Assembly (NCBI RefSeq): GCF_032583975.1
Contig: NZ_JAWHTF010000001.1
DNA from: Gilvirhabdus luticola
GTDB taxonomy: Bacteria; Bacteroidota; Bacteroidia; Flavobacteriales; Flavobacteriaceae
Direction: 5' to 3' (one strand)
DNA length: 64,000 nucleotides
Shown here: positions 42,791 through 52,640 of the stretch, one piece after another
How positions within the stretch are numbered: the first letter of the stretch is position 1
Layout: every line of letters starts with the position of its first letter
Program-made: the position numbers and the translations under genes
The notes under the pieces: generated by a model
Told to the model about the DNA's origin: nothing
Seen by the model: only the letters and a program-made list of their open reading frames with translations
The model's database searches: none

Positions 42791-43528
42791 ATGCGAAAAT
42801 TATTAGCATATCTGCTTACTATAATCTATTCCTTGCTTTTTGGAATAACGATTCTCATTTTTCATCCAATTCAATGGTTTTGTTTTAATATTTTAGGCTA
42901 CAAAGCGCATAAAATTTCCGTAGACTGGCTTCAATTTTTTATTATGCGATGCCTTAATGTTTTAGGAACTCGCTTTAACTATAAAAATCCTTATAAGATT
43001 GAAAAAGAGCAGCCACTCATTATTGTTACCAATCATCAAAGTATGTATGATATTCCTCCAATTATGTGGTTTTTAAGAAAACATCATGTGAAATTTATTA
43101 GTAAAATTGAACTAGGTAAAGGTATTCCAAGTGTTTCTTATAACCTTCGGCATGGAGGCTCTGTGCTCATTGACAGAAAAAAACCTGCTCAAGCCATAAA
43201 TGCAATTAAGGATTTTGCCCAGTATATTAAAAACAATAACTATGCGGCCGTAATTTTCCCAGAAGGTACCAGAAGTCGGAATGGTGTTCCAAAACCTTTT
43301 CAAAGAAAAGGCCTCTTAACTTTATTTGAGCATATTCCTTCAGCTTTGGTAGTTCCAATCACCATCAATAATTCATGGAAAATGCTTCGATATGGGAAAT
43401 TTCCAATGGGTATTGGTAATCATCTTTCATTCACGGTTCATCAACCTATTAAACTTGGAGATCAAGATCATAATCAAATAATTAATGCTATTGAAAAACA
43501 AATTACAGATGCCATCGAACTTAACTAA
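42791..43528 (+). CDS. plsC: 1-acyl-sn-glycerol-3-phosphate acyltransferase
   Basis: 245 aa. Makes phosphatidic acid in phospholipid synthesis at the inner membrane. N-terminal hydrophobic anchor; catalytic H82-xxxx-D87 in TNHQSMYDIPP; FPEGTRSR block near 155-162; and VVPITINNSWK. The next gene starts inside its last 20-45 bases, so they are coupled. Confidence 0.92.
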   Translation: MRKLLAYLLTIIYSLLFGITILIFHPIQWFCFNILGYKAHKISVDWLQFFIMRCLNVLGTRFNYKNPYKIEKEQPLIIVTNHQSMYDIPPIMWFLRKHHVKFISKIELGKGIPSVSYNLRHGGSVLIDRKKPAQAINAIKDFAQYIKNNNYAAVIFPEGTRSRNGVPKPFQRKGLLTLFEHIPSALVVPITINNSWKMLRYGKFPMGIGNHLSFTVHQPIKLGDQDHNQIINAIEKQITDAIELN

Positions 43529-44174
43529 TTCATATCTCATCGATATTACTAAACGGTTTGTAAAAAAAACTTTAAAAAACGCCGAAGGCGGCCATGACTG
43601 GTTTCATACACTTCGTGTATTTAACAATAGCAAGCTTATTGCAAAAACTGAAGATGTTGACATGCAAGTAGTTTGTTTAGGTGCTTTGTTACACGATATT
43701 GCAGACAGTAAATTTTATGATGGTGACGAATCGATGGGGCCAAAAATAGCACGCGAATTCTTATTCAAGCATGATGTAGATTCAGCCATTATTGAACATG
43801 TGGTTAAAATTATAGAGAACATATCGTTTAAAGGCGGAAATACTGAACAAGAATTCAACTCAAAAGAATTGGATGTAATACAGGATGCCGACCGTTTGGA
43901 TGCCATTGGTGCTATAGGTATTGCAAGATGCTTTAATTATGGAGGTTATAAAAACAGAACGCTTTTTGACCCAAGCATTTTACCTAAAATGAATATGACC
44001 AAAGAAGAATACAAAACTTCAACAGCACCTACAATAAATCATTTTTATGAAAAGCTATTACTCTTAAAAGATAAGATGAACACTAAAACAGGCAAACGAA
44101 TTGCTCAAGAAAGGCACCAATTTATGGAACAATTTCTAGAACAGTTTTATGCTGAATGGGATGGCAAAAAATAA
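43509..44174 (+). CDS. HD-domain phosphohydrolase
   Basis: 221 aa from ATG 43509; an ATG at 43485 would add eight residues not typical of the family. Metal site residues: His in GGHDWFHTLRV, HD pair in LLHDIADSKF, and Asp in DVIQDADRLDAIGAIG, as in YedJ-like HD hydrolases acting on nucleotides or other phosphates. Cytoplasmic. It overlaps plsC and converges on the AraC gene with no gap. Confidence 0.88.
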   Translation: MPSNLTNSYLIDITKRFVKKTLKNAEGGHDWFHTLRVFNNSKLIAKTEDVDMQVVCLGALLHDIADSKFYDGDESMGPKIAREFLFKHDVDSAIIEHVVKIIENISFKGGNTEQEFNSKELDVIQDADRLDAIGAIGIARCFNYGGYKNRTLFDPSILPKMNMTKEEYKTSTAPTINHFYEKLLLLKDKMNTKTGKRIAQERHQFMEQFLEQFYAEWDGKK

Positions 44175-45050
44175 TTATTGCTGAATAAAGCGTTTCATTT
44201 CGCTTCTGTATTTTGAAGCACTTTTGCCTGTTATTTCCTTAAAAAGTTTATTGAAGTGAGAAAAATTATTAAACCCACATTCAAAACATATATCTGTAAT
44301 ACTTGATTGTTTCTCTAACAATAATTTAGTAGCATGTACAACACGATATTCATTTACTAGCTTTGTAAATGTTTTTCCTGTGGCTTTTTTAAAATACCTA
44401 CAAAAAGACGGAACAGTCATGCTCACTTTATCTGCAATTTCTTCGAGGCTTATGTGATTTTTAAAATTGTTATTTATATGCTTAAATATAATATCTATTT
44501 TCTCACTGTCTTGAGGTTTGGTCTCAAATGCAAACCCATCAACATTCAATAGCGAATAATCTGGAGAAGTAGCCAAATCATTAAGAACATCCAATAGTTT
44601 TAGAATTCTTTGTACTCCTTTTTCTTCATTAAGTTTTTCAATTTTAGGGCCAACTATGGATTTTATTTCAGGTTTAAACAAAATGCCTTTTTTAGCTCGC
44701 TCAAACATTGATAATATTTCACTAAATTCTGGTTTTTCAAAGAATTCCTTACCCAAAAAATCTTCTTTAAACTGAACAATAGTTTCTGTGCCTCTGGCTG
44801 TTAATCTATCGGTAAAACCGTTATGAGGTAAATTGGAGCCTATTAATATTAGCTGACTATTATTAAAGTAAGATAAATGATTGCCAATATGTCTTTTACC
44901 GCGTCCTTTGTTTACGTAAACAAGTTCAATCTCTGGATGAAAATGCCAAAACGCATTATTCCTTTCTCTGTTTTCCGTATGTTGCCTGACTAATAATGAA
45001 CTCCCAAAACTTGGGCTAATCTTCTCATAAGCAGGTTTGCTAACTATCAT
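44175..45050 (-). CDS. AraC-family transcriptional regulator
   Basis: 291 aa. N-terminal cupin-like sensing domain (ENRERNNAFWHFHPEIELVYV, GKRHIGNHLSYF) and a C-terminal pair of helix-turn-helix motifs (HISLEEIADKVSMTVPSFCR and SITDICFECGFNNFSHFNKLF). The His-rich FHPEIEL start resembles sugar-responsive members. Target unknown; its stop directly abuts that of the HD gene. Confidence 0.9.
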   Translation of the reverse strand: MIVSKPAYEKISPSFGSSLLVRQHTENRERNNAFWHFHPEIELVYVNKGRGKRHIGNHLSYFNNSQLILIGSNLPHNGFTDRLTARGTETIVQFKEDFLGKEFFEKPEFSEILSMFERAKKGILFKPEIKSIVGPKIEKLNEEKGVQRILKLLDVLNDLATSPDYSLLNVDGFAFETKPQDSEKIDIIFKHINNNFKNHISLEEIADKVSMTVPSFCRYFKKATGKTFTKLVNEYRVVHATKLLLEKQSSITDICFECGFNNFSHFNKLFKEITGKSASKYRSEMKRFIQQ

Positions 45051-45254
45051 AATGGGGTAATTAATAACAAAAATAAGGTTAAAAAGCCTAAAATACCTGT
45101 GTAGATTTAACTATTTTATATGCTATATTAACTTAACATTAAATTAACATGCTTATTCAGGTTAATTTAGTCTACAAATCAGCCAAAATTGATGTTTTTT
45201 AAAACGGTAATCACCTCTACATTTGTCTTGTAAAAACATTTAAAAAACCAAATC

Positions 45255-45851
45255 ATGAAAAAAGTAATCAAAAAAAGTATCGCGTTGATAATTATGTTTA
45301 CCACTTTGTTAGGTTATGCCAATGAAAGTAAAGTAATGACTTCTAAAAAAGAGTATAAAAAAACGAGTCTAACCTTAAATGGTGTTAAAGAGGGTCAAAA
45401 ATTAGTAATAAAAGATCAGAACGGTTTAACTCTATATAAGGAGTTAATTAAAGAATCTGGAACATACTATAAAGGATTTGATCTTACATCATTACCAGAT
45501 GGTAAATATTATTTTGAACTTGATAAGGATTTTGAGATCAAAACAATTCCTTTTAAAGTAAAATCAAATAGTGTGGTTTTTGAAAAAGAAGAAGAAGTAT
45601 CTGTTTTTAAACCTATTATTAGGGTGAAAGATAATCGTATTCTAATTTCAAAATTATCTTTAGAATTAAAGCCTACGGAAATTAAATTCTATGAGATGAC
45701 TTCTGAAGGGGCTAAATTGGTACACTCTGAATCTATTGAAAACACAAAAATCATTGAAAGAATTTATAGGATAGCTGAAAAATATAAATCTACTTATAAA
45801 ATTGTCATAAAATCTGAAGGAAGAGAATTTGTTGAATACATTAATATTTAA
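45255..45851 (+). CDS. exported beta-sandwich-like hypothetical protein
   Basis: 198 aa with a signal peptide (to about residue 23, LLGYANES). The mature part resembles two Ig-like strands sets: SLTLNGVKEGQKLVIKDQNG, YKELIKESGTYYKGFDLTSL, PDGKYYFELDKD. No catalytic residues, lipobox or T9SS tail, so probably periplasmic. I know similar conserved flavobacterial proteins but no function. Confidence 0.65.
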   Translation: MKKVIKKSIALIIMFTTLLGYANESKVMTSKKEYKKTSLTLNGVKEGQKLVIKDQNGLTLYKELIKESGTYYKGFDLTSLPDGKYYFELDKDFEIKTIPFKVKSNSVVFEKEEEVSVFKPIIRVKDNRILISKLSLELKPTEIKFYEMTSEGAKLVHSESIENTKIIERIYRIAEKYKSTYKIVIKSEGREFVEYINI

Positions 45852-45880
45852 TTAGTGTCATTCTAGTTTAGTTTGTTAGT

Positions 45881-45916
45881 GGATAAGCGGGTTTTCTTAT
45901 GCCTGCTTATCCTTTT
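45881..45916 (+). terminator. terminator after the exported protein
   Basis: GGATAAGC (45881-45888) pairs with GCTTATCC (45905-45912), followed by TTTT. Confidence 0.8.
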
Positions 45917-45965
45917 AAATTATCAGAATTTAACAAAAATCCAATTCGTTTAAAAACTTGAAATA

Positions 45966-46133
45966 ATGATAAAGTTTATTAAAAAATTAAAAAAAACATC
46001 TTTGATACATGTTAATAAAGAAGTTAAAAAATGTAAGCATGAGTTTGAAATTGGCGATGTGCTTAATTTCAAAAAAGACCCATTATGCTATAAATGCGGT
46101 AAAGCATTAAGTGAATTACCTGCAATTCTATAA
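45966..46133 (+). CDS. small basic protein with a CxxC knuckle (55 aa)
   Basis: ATG 45966, TAA 46131-46133. Very basic N-terminus (MIKFIKKLKKTSLIHVNKEV), then KKCKHEFEIGDV and CYKCGKALSE: one Cys/His pair and one CxxC, together a possible zinc knuckle. Not recognised. Followed by a small membrane protein gene. Confidence 0.5.
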   Translation: MIKFIKKLKKTSLIHVNKEVKKCKHEFEIGDVLNFKKDPLCYKCGKALSELPAIL

Positions 46134-46182
46134 ATGTTAACTATTAGCATGATTACTTGCACTACCATTCGTTTTAATAATT

Positions 46183-46452
46183 ATGTTCTTAAATAAAATG
46201 ACCAACAAAATATCAACAGCAATCAAAAACTTTACAATCACAAACTGGCGTTTGAAAAGAATTCTTTTAAATATAATTTGGGGTGCTTTAAATGTTACTG
46301 TTTTAATTGTAATCACCTCCTTAATCATAGGAACGGGTTGGGAAGTTTTTTGGTTGATTCTAATATTAATGTATGGATTAATTTACTGGATATCAGCAGC
46401 GATATTGTTTGATGCCATAATCGGAGATGAGTTTGATAAGAGTTCAATTTAA
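46183..46452 (+). CDS. small two-helix membrane protein (89 aa)
   Basis: Helices at about 27-48 and 52-76 with an acidic C-terminus (DEFDKSSI). ATG 46183 or 46198 possible. Not recognised. Its TAA shares the bases TTAA with the stop of the convergent radical SAM gene. Confidence 0.55.
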   Translation: MFLNKMTNKISTAIKNFTITNWRLKRILLNIIWGALNVTVLIVITSLIIGTGWEVFWLILILMYGLIYWISAAILFDAIIGDEFDKSSI

Positions 46453-47522
46453 AATAATTTATACTGCCCTGTTTTATACTGTGCATGAAAAGAAGTATTT
46501 AGTTTTGGTATCACTTTATTATTAAAATACATTCTTTTTGCCAAGGCTATAGTCTCATTAATTTGGTGTGCAATCTTACCTTCGCCTCTCATACGTGTTC
46601 CAAAACGTGAATCATTCAGATTGCCGCCATGGCAATCTTCAATTTGATGTAAAACTTTTTCCGCTCTATCTGGCATTGTTGTTTTAATCCAATTTGTAAA
46701 GATCTCACCAATTGCACCATTAAGCCTAATAATAGTATGACCAATAGACAATGCACCATGCTCCGAAACTATTTTGGCAAGAGGTAATATTTCATGACTG
46801 TTAATTGAAGGTATTATTGGTGCAATCATGACATTAACAGGAATAGCGTTTTCGCTTAAAACCCTAACAGATTCCAAACGTTTTTTTATGGTTGCTGTTC
46901 TGGGTTCTAAAATGCGCCTGATGTCTTCAGATAATGAAGTGATAGATACATTTACACCAATCAGGTTGTCTTTTCCTAATTGTTTTAAAACATCCAAATC
47001 TCTTAAGATTAAAGTATTTTTAGTGATGATAGCTACAGGATGTTTATACTTGAGAAAAACCTTTAAGCATTCTCTAGTTATTTTAAATTGTTGCTCTGCT
47101 GGTTGGTAACAATCTGTATTGCCTGACAATACTATTGGATGCGCTTTCCAACTTTTCTTTTTAAGCAGCTCCTCCAATAACTTTGGGGCATCTTTTTTTA
47201 CTAGAATACGTCTTTCAAAATCCAGACCTGCACTGTAGCCCCAAAACTCGTGTGAGTTTCTGGCATAGCAATAAATACAACCATGTTCGCAACCTTGATA
47301 CGGATTCATAGAATACATCATACCAACATCTGGACTTTCTACTTTATTGACTATCGTTTTTGGAAAAACAGGCAAGTAAAGTGTCTTGTTCTTATCTGCT
47401 TCTTCACCTTCTTGGGCACAGTATTCAAGGAAATCGTCAAGCATTTCATGGCTTAACTCAAAGAAGCGATTGGGTACATTAAGTTGGGCTCCTCGGCCTT
47501 TAATAGCAGATTTTGGGTACAT
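46449..47522 (-). CDS. PA0069-family radical SAM protein
   Basis: 357 aa. 4Fe-4S cluster Cys in C78-xxx-C82-xx-C85 (GCEHGCIYCYARNSHEFWGY). The rest follows SplB/PA0069-type radical SAM proteins: VLSGNTDCYQPAEQ, AIITKNTLILRDLDVL, SITSLSEDIRRILEPRTA. Substrate unknown; spore photoproduct lyase-like chemistry is not implied in a non-sporulating organism. Confidence 0.9.
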   Translation of the reverse strand: MYPKSAIKGRGAQLNVPNRFFELSHEMLDDFLEYCAQEGEEADKNKTLYLPVFPKTIVNKVESPDVGMMYSMNPYQGCEHGCIYCYARNSHEFWGYSAGLDFERRILVKKDAPKLLEELLKKKSWKAHPIVLSGNTDCYQPAEQQFKITRECLKVFLKYKHPVAIITKNTLILRDLDVLKQLGKDNLIGVNVSITSLSEDIRRILEPRTATIKKRLESVRVLSENAIPVNVMIAPIIPSINSHEILPLAKIVSEHGALSIGHTIIRLNGAIGEIFTNWIKTTMPDRAEKVLHQIEDCHGGNLNDSRFGTRMRGEGKIAHQINETIALAKRMYFNNKVIPKLNTSFHAQYKTGQYKLF

Positions 47523-47755
47523 AACAAGTAAAATAATAATGAAACTTCTCCTGTATTTTAGAGTAGAGCTTTAAAGTTACATATTATTGTTTTTGATATA
47601 TGCTAAACAAAAATGGGTTATTAACAAAATGGGGTTTTTGAGCAAATTTGACTTTGTGATAAAAATAGTCGAACTTCGTTTAACAACTGATATAGCCAAT
47701 TAAAAAATTCCATATCAAAGCATTACAGTCAATTAAGAAAACAAAATATCAACAA

Positions 47756-49705
47756 ATGAATAAATCAACATTTTACTTTCTTACATTCATAATTCTTGCA
47801 GGTTGCCAGCAATCTCAAAAGAAAAAAGAGTCATTGGAGCTAAATGAAGTTGTGCAAGGCAAATCCACCATTCTTGTTGACCAGAATGGTGTCCAATTTA
47901 GAGATTTGAACAAAAACAAAAAGTTGGACATATACGAAGATATCAATCAACCTATCGAAGCTAGAATTGACGATTTATTAAGCCAAATGACTTTGGAAGA
48001 AAAAGCAGGTATGATGTTTATCAATGGTGCGCCTGTTAGTGCTGATGCGAAACCAGATGGCAAAGAAGGTCTTGAAGGTCCTGCGTCACGAATGGCTTCG
48101 GTTGTCGAAAACATGGATAAACTAAAAATGACACATTTTAATATTTGGAGCATTCCTGCTGACCCAAATTTTTTTGCTAAATGGTATAATAATACTCAAC
48201 AAGTCGCTGAAAAAACAAGGTTAGGTATCCCAATTACTATTGCATCTGACCCAAGACATCATTTTAGTAATACGATTTTTTCAATGAGTGCAAAGGGTTT
48301 TGCTCAATTTTGTGAAATGCCGGGTTTTGCGGCTATTGGTGACGAAAACTTGGTGGCGGAATTTGCAAATATCGTCCGTCAAGAATATTTGGCTATTGGT
48401 ATTAGAGAGGCATTGCATCCTCAAATCGATTTAGCTACTGAACCTCGTTGGGCAAGGATTAGTGGGAACTTTAGCGAAGATGCGGAGTTAACTGCTCGAT
48501 TGGTCAAACCTTATATTCGTGGTTTGCAAGGCGAGAAATTGAGCAATGGCATAGCTTGTATGACGAAGCACTTCCCAGGCGGTGGACCACAAAAGGAAGG
48601 TTTAGACCCACATTTTTCATTTCAAAAAGGACAAATATATCCAGGTGATAACTTTGACTATCACTTGATTCCTTTTGAAGCCGCTTTTGAAGTCAATACG
48701 GCTGCTATCATGCCTTACTATGGCGTACCGACTGACCAAACGGATGAGAATGTAGCGATGGCTTATAACAAAACCATTATTACCACTTTATTGAGAGAAA
48801 AGTACAAATACGATGGTGTTGTCTGTACAGATTGGGGCTTAATTACCGACCTGCCTATGGGGCCAGATGTAGTTTGGAAAGCAAGGGCGTGGGGCGTAGA
48901 AGATTTAAATGCTGCCGACCGAGCGTTGAAGATTATTGAAGCAGGTTGTGACCAGTTTGGTGGTGAAAATAGACCAGAGTTGGTGGTGCAATTGGTCAAA
49001 GAAGGTAAATTGACGGAAGAACGTATTGATGTTTCCATAAAACGTTTGCTGAAACAAAAATTCGAGTTGGGTTTGTTTGATAATCCTTTTGTGGATGAAA
49101 CTAAAGTCAACGAAATTGTTGGTACGGAAGCATCAGTGGCATTAGGAGAAAAAACGCAAAAAATCTCTATGACACTTTTGAAAAATGACAAATCAACTTT
49201 GCCATTATCACAAAAGAAATTCAAAGTATATCTTGAAAACATAGACAGTGCAGCGGTAGCGAACTACGCAGAAGTAGTAGCAACACCAGAAGCGGCTGAT
49301 TTTGCAATTATTAGATTAAATACGCCGTGGTATCCTGCCGAAACAAATGTACCTATGGCAAAAGGGTTTCATCATGGTGATTTGGATTTTAAAGGCGATG
49401 AAAAACAGCGAATTTTAGATTTATTAAACAAAGTGCCAACCATCGTGGATATTTATTTAGATAGACCTGCTGTCATTCCTGAAATTACGAATGCCGCAGC
49501 GGCTCTGATTGCTAATTATGGTGCAAGTGATAAATCGGTTTGTGAAGTGCTTTTTGGAAATACTGCACCGCAAGGAAAGTTACCTTTCGAGCTGCCGTCT
49601 TCTATGGACACTGTCAAAAATCAAAAAACAGATGTCCCGTATGATAGCGAAAATCCATTGTTCGAATTCGGATTTGGATTAGAATATCATAAGAAAGAAA
49701 ACTGA
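47756..49705 (+). CDS. glycoside hydrolase family 3 lipoprotein (beta-glucosidase-like)
   Basis: 649 aa. Lipobox L-A-G-C with Cys17, then a linker. GH3 TIM barrel: IPITIASDPRHHF, CMTKHFPGGGPQKEG, and the nucleophile Asp in YDGVVCTDWGLITD. A C-terminal alpha/beta sandwich (to about 640) ends PYDSENPLFEFGFGLEY, typical for the family. Removes terminal beta-linked glucose or xylose outside the cytoplasm. The codon mix is somewhat richer in G/C than its neighbours, and it is not in a polysaccharide-utilisation locus. Confidence 0.9.
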   Translation: MNKSTFYFLTFIILAGCQQSQKKKESLELNEVVQGKSTILVDQNGVQFRDLNKNKKLDIYEDINQPIEARIDDLLSQMTLEEKAGMMFINGAPVSADAKPDGKEGLEGPASRMASVVENMDKLKMTHFNIWSIPADPNFFAKWYNNTQQVAEKTRLGIPITIASDPRHHFSNTIFSMSAKGFAQFCEMPGFAAIGDENLVAEFANIVRQEYLAIGIREALHPQIDLATEPRWARISGNFSEDAELTARLVKPYIRGLQGEKLSNGIACMTKHFPGGGPQKEGLDPHFSFQKGQIYPGDNFDYHLIPFEAAFEVNTAAIMPYYGVPTDQTDENVAMAYNKTIITTLLREKYKYDGVVCTDWGLITDLPMGPDVVWKARAWGVEDLNAADRALKIIEAGCDQFGGENRPELVVQLVKEGKLTEERIDVSIKRLLKQKFELGLFDNPFVDETKVNEIVGTEASVALGEKTQKISMTLLKNDKSTLPLSQKKFKVYLENIDSAAVANYAEVVATPEAADFAIIRLNTPWYPAETNVPMAKGFHHGDLDFKGDEKQRILDLLNKVPTIVDIYLDRPAVIPEITNAAAALIANYGASDKSVCEVLFGNTAPQGKLPFELPSSMDTVKNQKTDVPYDSENPLFEFGFGLEYHKKEN

Positions 49706-49708
49706 CTG

Positions 49709-49768
49709 TAACATTGTATATGCGTTCATTGTCAGCAGAAGCTGGCAACGCCGCATACACGAGACCGT
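49709..49768. repeat. imperfect hairpin after the GH3 gene
   Basis: GTCAGC/GCTGGC around an AGAA loop (731-736 with 741-746 of 49xxx), framed by GCGTT...AACGC and TAAC...GTTA. It lies three bases after the GH3 stop. Could be a terminator or a mobile repeat; similar motif ACACGA..CGTT at 16966-17036. Confidence 0.5.
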
Positions 49769-49784
49769 TAAACGAAACTTAAAA

Positions 49785-50567
49785 TTATTCCCCTGGAAAA
49801 TTAGCTTGTCTTTTGGCTAAAAACGCAGATGTACCTTCCTTAAAATCTTTAGTACCAAAACAATTACCAAAAGCTTCTATTTCAACATCAAAACCATTAA
49901 CGCCTTCTTCATAATTTGCGTTTACAGCTTCTATTGCAGCACCAATTGCCACAGAAGAGTTCCTTGCAATTTTTGTGGCAATTTTTTGAGCCAATAAGAT
50001 AAGTTCTTCTTGTGTAGTGACATGGTTAACCAAACCATAATTTAAAGCCGTTTGGGCATCTATCATACCTGCTGTTGTTATCATTTCCATAGCTCTGCCT
50101 TTACCAACCAATTGAGGCAATCTTTGTGTGCCTCCATAACCTGGAATAACTCCAAGTGAAACTTCTGGTAATCCCATTTTAGCATTGTCGCTGGCTACCC
50201 TGAAATGTGCAGCCATAGCCAATTCTAAACCACCACCAAGGGCAAAACCATTAATAGCCGCAATAACCGGAGTAGATAGATTTTCAACAAAATCAAATAG
50301 TAGTTCTTGTCCTTTTTTTGCAAGCTTCTTGCCTTTTTTGACATCAAAATGAGCAAACTCGCTAATATCTGCACCAGCTACAAAGGCTTTTTCTCCACTT
50401 CCTGTTACAATAATGACTTTGGTGTCTTTGTCTTCATCTGCTTCGTCAAAAGCTTCATGAAGTTCTTGAATGGTTTCTCTGTTTAAAGCATTTAGCTTGT
50501 TTGGTCTGTTTATGGTAATAACTGTAATGTTATTATTATAATCAACAAGAATATTATTATAACTCAT
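49785..50567 (-). CDS. enoyl-CoA hydratase/isomerase (crotonase) family
   Basis: 260 aa. Both oxyanion-hole segments are present (FVAGADISEFA and ALGGGLELAMAAH), with the catalytic-type Glu in MGLPEVSLGVIPGYGGTQRLP, as in short-chain enoyl-CoA hydratases. Acts on fatty-acid or branched-chain CoA esters in the cytoplasm. Its ATG is three bases after the kinase stop, so they share a transcript even though functions differ. Confidence 0.9.
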   Translation of the reverse strand: MSYNNILVDYNNNITVITINRPNKLNALNRETIQELHEAFDEADEDKDTKVIIVTGSGEKAFVAGADISEFAHFDVKKGKKLAKKGQELLFDFVENLSTPVIAAINGFALGGGLELAMAAHFRVASDNAKMGLPEVSLGVIPGYGGTQRLPQLVGKGRAMEMITTAGMIDAQTALNYGLVNHVTTQEELILLAQKIATKIARNSSVAIGAAIEAVNANYEEGVNGFDVEIEAFGNCFGTKDFKEGTSAFLAKRQANFPGE

Positions 50568-50570
50568 ATT

Positions 50571-52028
50571 TTAAGATTTTGGAAATGTAACTTTAAAGGT
50601 TGTACCTACACCTTTTTTAGACGTAAATGTAATCGTCCCGTTATAGGTTTCGACAATATTTTTGACCATAGCCAAACCTAATCCCATGCCACTTGTTTTG
50701 GTAGTAAATTTGGGTTCAAAGACTTTGTTTCTATTATCTTCTGAAACACCAACACCATTATCAGCGACCGTTATAATAACATTGTCTTTGTCTGAATCTA
50801 CTATCACAAATATTTTAGGCTCATTTTCAGCAGGCATAGCTTGAATGGCATTTTTAACCAGATTGGTCACCACACGGATCAGTTGGGTTCTATCAAATTT
50901 GGCAACAATTTCCTTTTCTGTTGACTGAAACTCAATATAATTCTCGCTAAAAATATCTAACGCCAACTTAACAATGTTCACCACATTTAAGGTTTCATTT
51001 TGTTGTGCTGGCATCTTGGCAAAATTAGAAAATGCAGAAGCAATAGAACTCATCGTGTCTATTTGCTGAATAAGTGTTTTGGTATATTCTTTAACTCTTT
51101 TGTCAATATCTGGATCATTGGGGTCAAATTTACGCTCAAAGTTTTGAACACTTAACCTCATGGGAGTTAAAGGGTTTTTTATCTCGTGCGCTACTTGTTT
51201 TGCCATTTCTCTCCATGCTTGTTCTCGTTCACTTCTCGCTAGTTTTATTGCGCTTTCTTCTAGTTCGTCAATCATACTATTATATGAGTTCACTAATGTT
51301 GAAATTTCTTCACTGCCATCAATAATCTCAATCTTTTCATTTTGTTTTTCTAATCGTGTAGCATTTATCTTATCACTTATCTGTTTAAGAGATTTAGTAA
51401 TATATTTTGAAAGTAAAAAAGCAATAATAATTCCTGTTATTAAAACCAAAAGGTACACGTAGCCTAAACGCTCTAAAAACTCATTCAGCTCTTTTGAGAG
51501 AAAATCATCGTCTTCAAGATATGGTAGGTTTAAAATTGCTAGCGGTTTGAACTTTTGATCTGTAACGTAGGTATAGGAAGATTGTGAAATTTTGTCGTTT
51601 ATAATTCTTTTTTCAACATATCGTCTTTCAACCGATTCTGAAAGTGTATTCAGAATTTCAGCTGGTAAACATTTGGGTATAGTATCTTGAACCAAAGCAG
51701 CTTTAGATGAGATCAAAAGTGATCCTTCTAAATCATATAAGTTAATTTGAAGACTGTGTATATCTGCAATTTCGTATATTTTATCTTTAAATATAAATGG
51801 AATGTTTTCGGTTTTCGTTTCATAAGTATTCTCCCTACCTCTTATAATAAAACTGATATGAGCTCTTATGTTTTTTTCCTTTCGTTCAAGTCTTTGTTCA
51901 TGATAATCTTTAGTCTCCTCACTGTATTGATAAATCGCAACAGCAGCAATTAACACTGAAGCAAATACAACCAAGAGGATCATTGCTATAAATATGCGAT
52001 TACGTAAAGAAAGATTTTTAAGATTCAT
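50571..52028 (-). CDS. NtrY-like sensor histidine kinase
   Basis: 485 aa. Transmembrane helix 11-33, periplasmic sensor to about 188, second helix 190-207, HAMP (about 208-262), phosphoacceptor H281 in QVAHEIKNPLTPMRL, and a HATPase with N box (RVVTNLVKNAIQAMP), G1 (VADNGVGV) and G2 (SGMGLGLAMVKNI). No response regulator is adjacent. Signal unknown. Confidence 0.92.
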   Translation of the reverse strand: MNLKNLSLRNRIFIAMILLVVFASVLIAAVAIYQYSEETKDYHEQRLERKEKNIRAHISFIIRGRENTYETKTENIPFIFKDKIYEIADIHSLQINLYDLEGSLLISSKAALVQDTIPKCLPAEILNTLSESVERRYVEKRIINDKISQSSYTYVTDQKFKPLAILNLPYLEDDDFLSKELNEFLERLGYVYLLVLITGIIIAFLLSKYITKSLKQISDKINATRLEKQNEKIEIIDGSEEISTLVNSYNSMIDELEESAIKLARSEREQAWREMAKQVAHEIKNPLTPMRLSVQNFERKFDPNDPDIDKRVKEYTKTLIQQIDTMSSIASAFSNFAKMPAQQNETLNVVNIVKLALDIFSENYIEFQSTEKEIVAKFDRTQLIRVVTNLVKNAIQAMPAENEPKIFVIVDSDKDNVIITVADNGVGVSEDNRNKVFEPKFTTKTSGMGLGLAMVKNIVETYNGTITFTSKKGVGTTFKVTFPKS

Positions 52029-52074
52029 TCAAAAAAATATTGACATAAATATAGCAATAATCACACCAATTATA

Positions 52075-52623
52075 TCAAGCATCAGGATTATTAGAGCGGA
52101 TGTTTTTGTATAGTTTAAACCCAAGGAAAATTAAGATTGCTAACACAACAATTCCAATAATGCCGAACATCCAATTTAAAGCATTTTTTAAAACAGCTAG
52201 AAAAATAACAGCAAATAAAATAAATGTAGCTCCTTCATTCCATAGCCTCATAAAGTTAGAGGTTCGTTTTATTACATTGTTTTGAAGTTCCTTATAAAAT
52301 TGATGTGTTTTTAAATGATAAATTATCAACAATAAAACAAAAAGCAATTTTACAAGCATCCAGCCTTGTTCAAGCCAAGAAGGCATCAATATTAATAGCC
52401 AAATAGCAAAGAGTGTAGCCAGAATAGCAGATGGCCAAGTGATAATATTCCACAAACGATTTGCCATGAGTTTTAATTGATTACTTAAAATTTCTTTGTC
52501 CGGAGAAGGCTTATCTTGAGCTTCAATGTGATAAATAAAAAGCCTGGGGATGTAAAAAAGTCCGGCAAACCAGGTGATTACAAAAATGAGATGCAACGAT
52601 TTTATATAGTAATAGTATTCCAT
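52075..52623 (-). CDS. hemJ: protoporphyrinogen IX oxidase HemJ
   Basis: 182 aa integral membrane protein with four to five helices. YYYIKSLHLIFVITWFAGLFYIPRLFIYH includes the conserved His and Trp of HemJ; LWNIITWPSAILATLFAIWLL and WMLVKLLFVLLLIIYH follow the family. Oxidises protoporphyrinogen to protoporphyrin, the step before HemH encoded next to it. No hemG or hemY is seen in the window, consistent with this type. Confidence 0.9.
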   Translation of the reverse strand: MEYYYYIKSLHLIFVITWFAGLFYIPRLFIYHIEAQDKPSPDKEILSNQLKLMANRLWNIITWPSAILATLFAIWLLILMPSWLEQGWMLVKLLFVLLLIIYHLKTHQFYKELQNNVIKRTSNFMRLWNEGATFILFAVIFLAVLKNALNWMFGIIGIVVLAILIFLGFKLYKNIRSNNPDA

Positions 52624-52640
52624 TATTTTTAAAAACTAAA

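Noticed and set aside
48763..49242. 159-codon minus-strand ORF inside the GH3 gene
   Set aside because: Longest antisense ORF of the window, but the plus strand carries the complete GH3 protein with its active site; no start context or domain on the minus strand.
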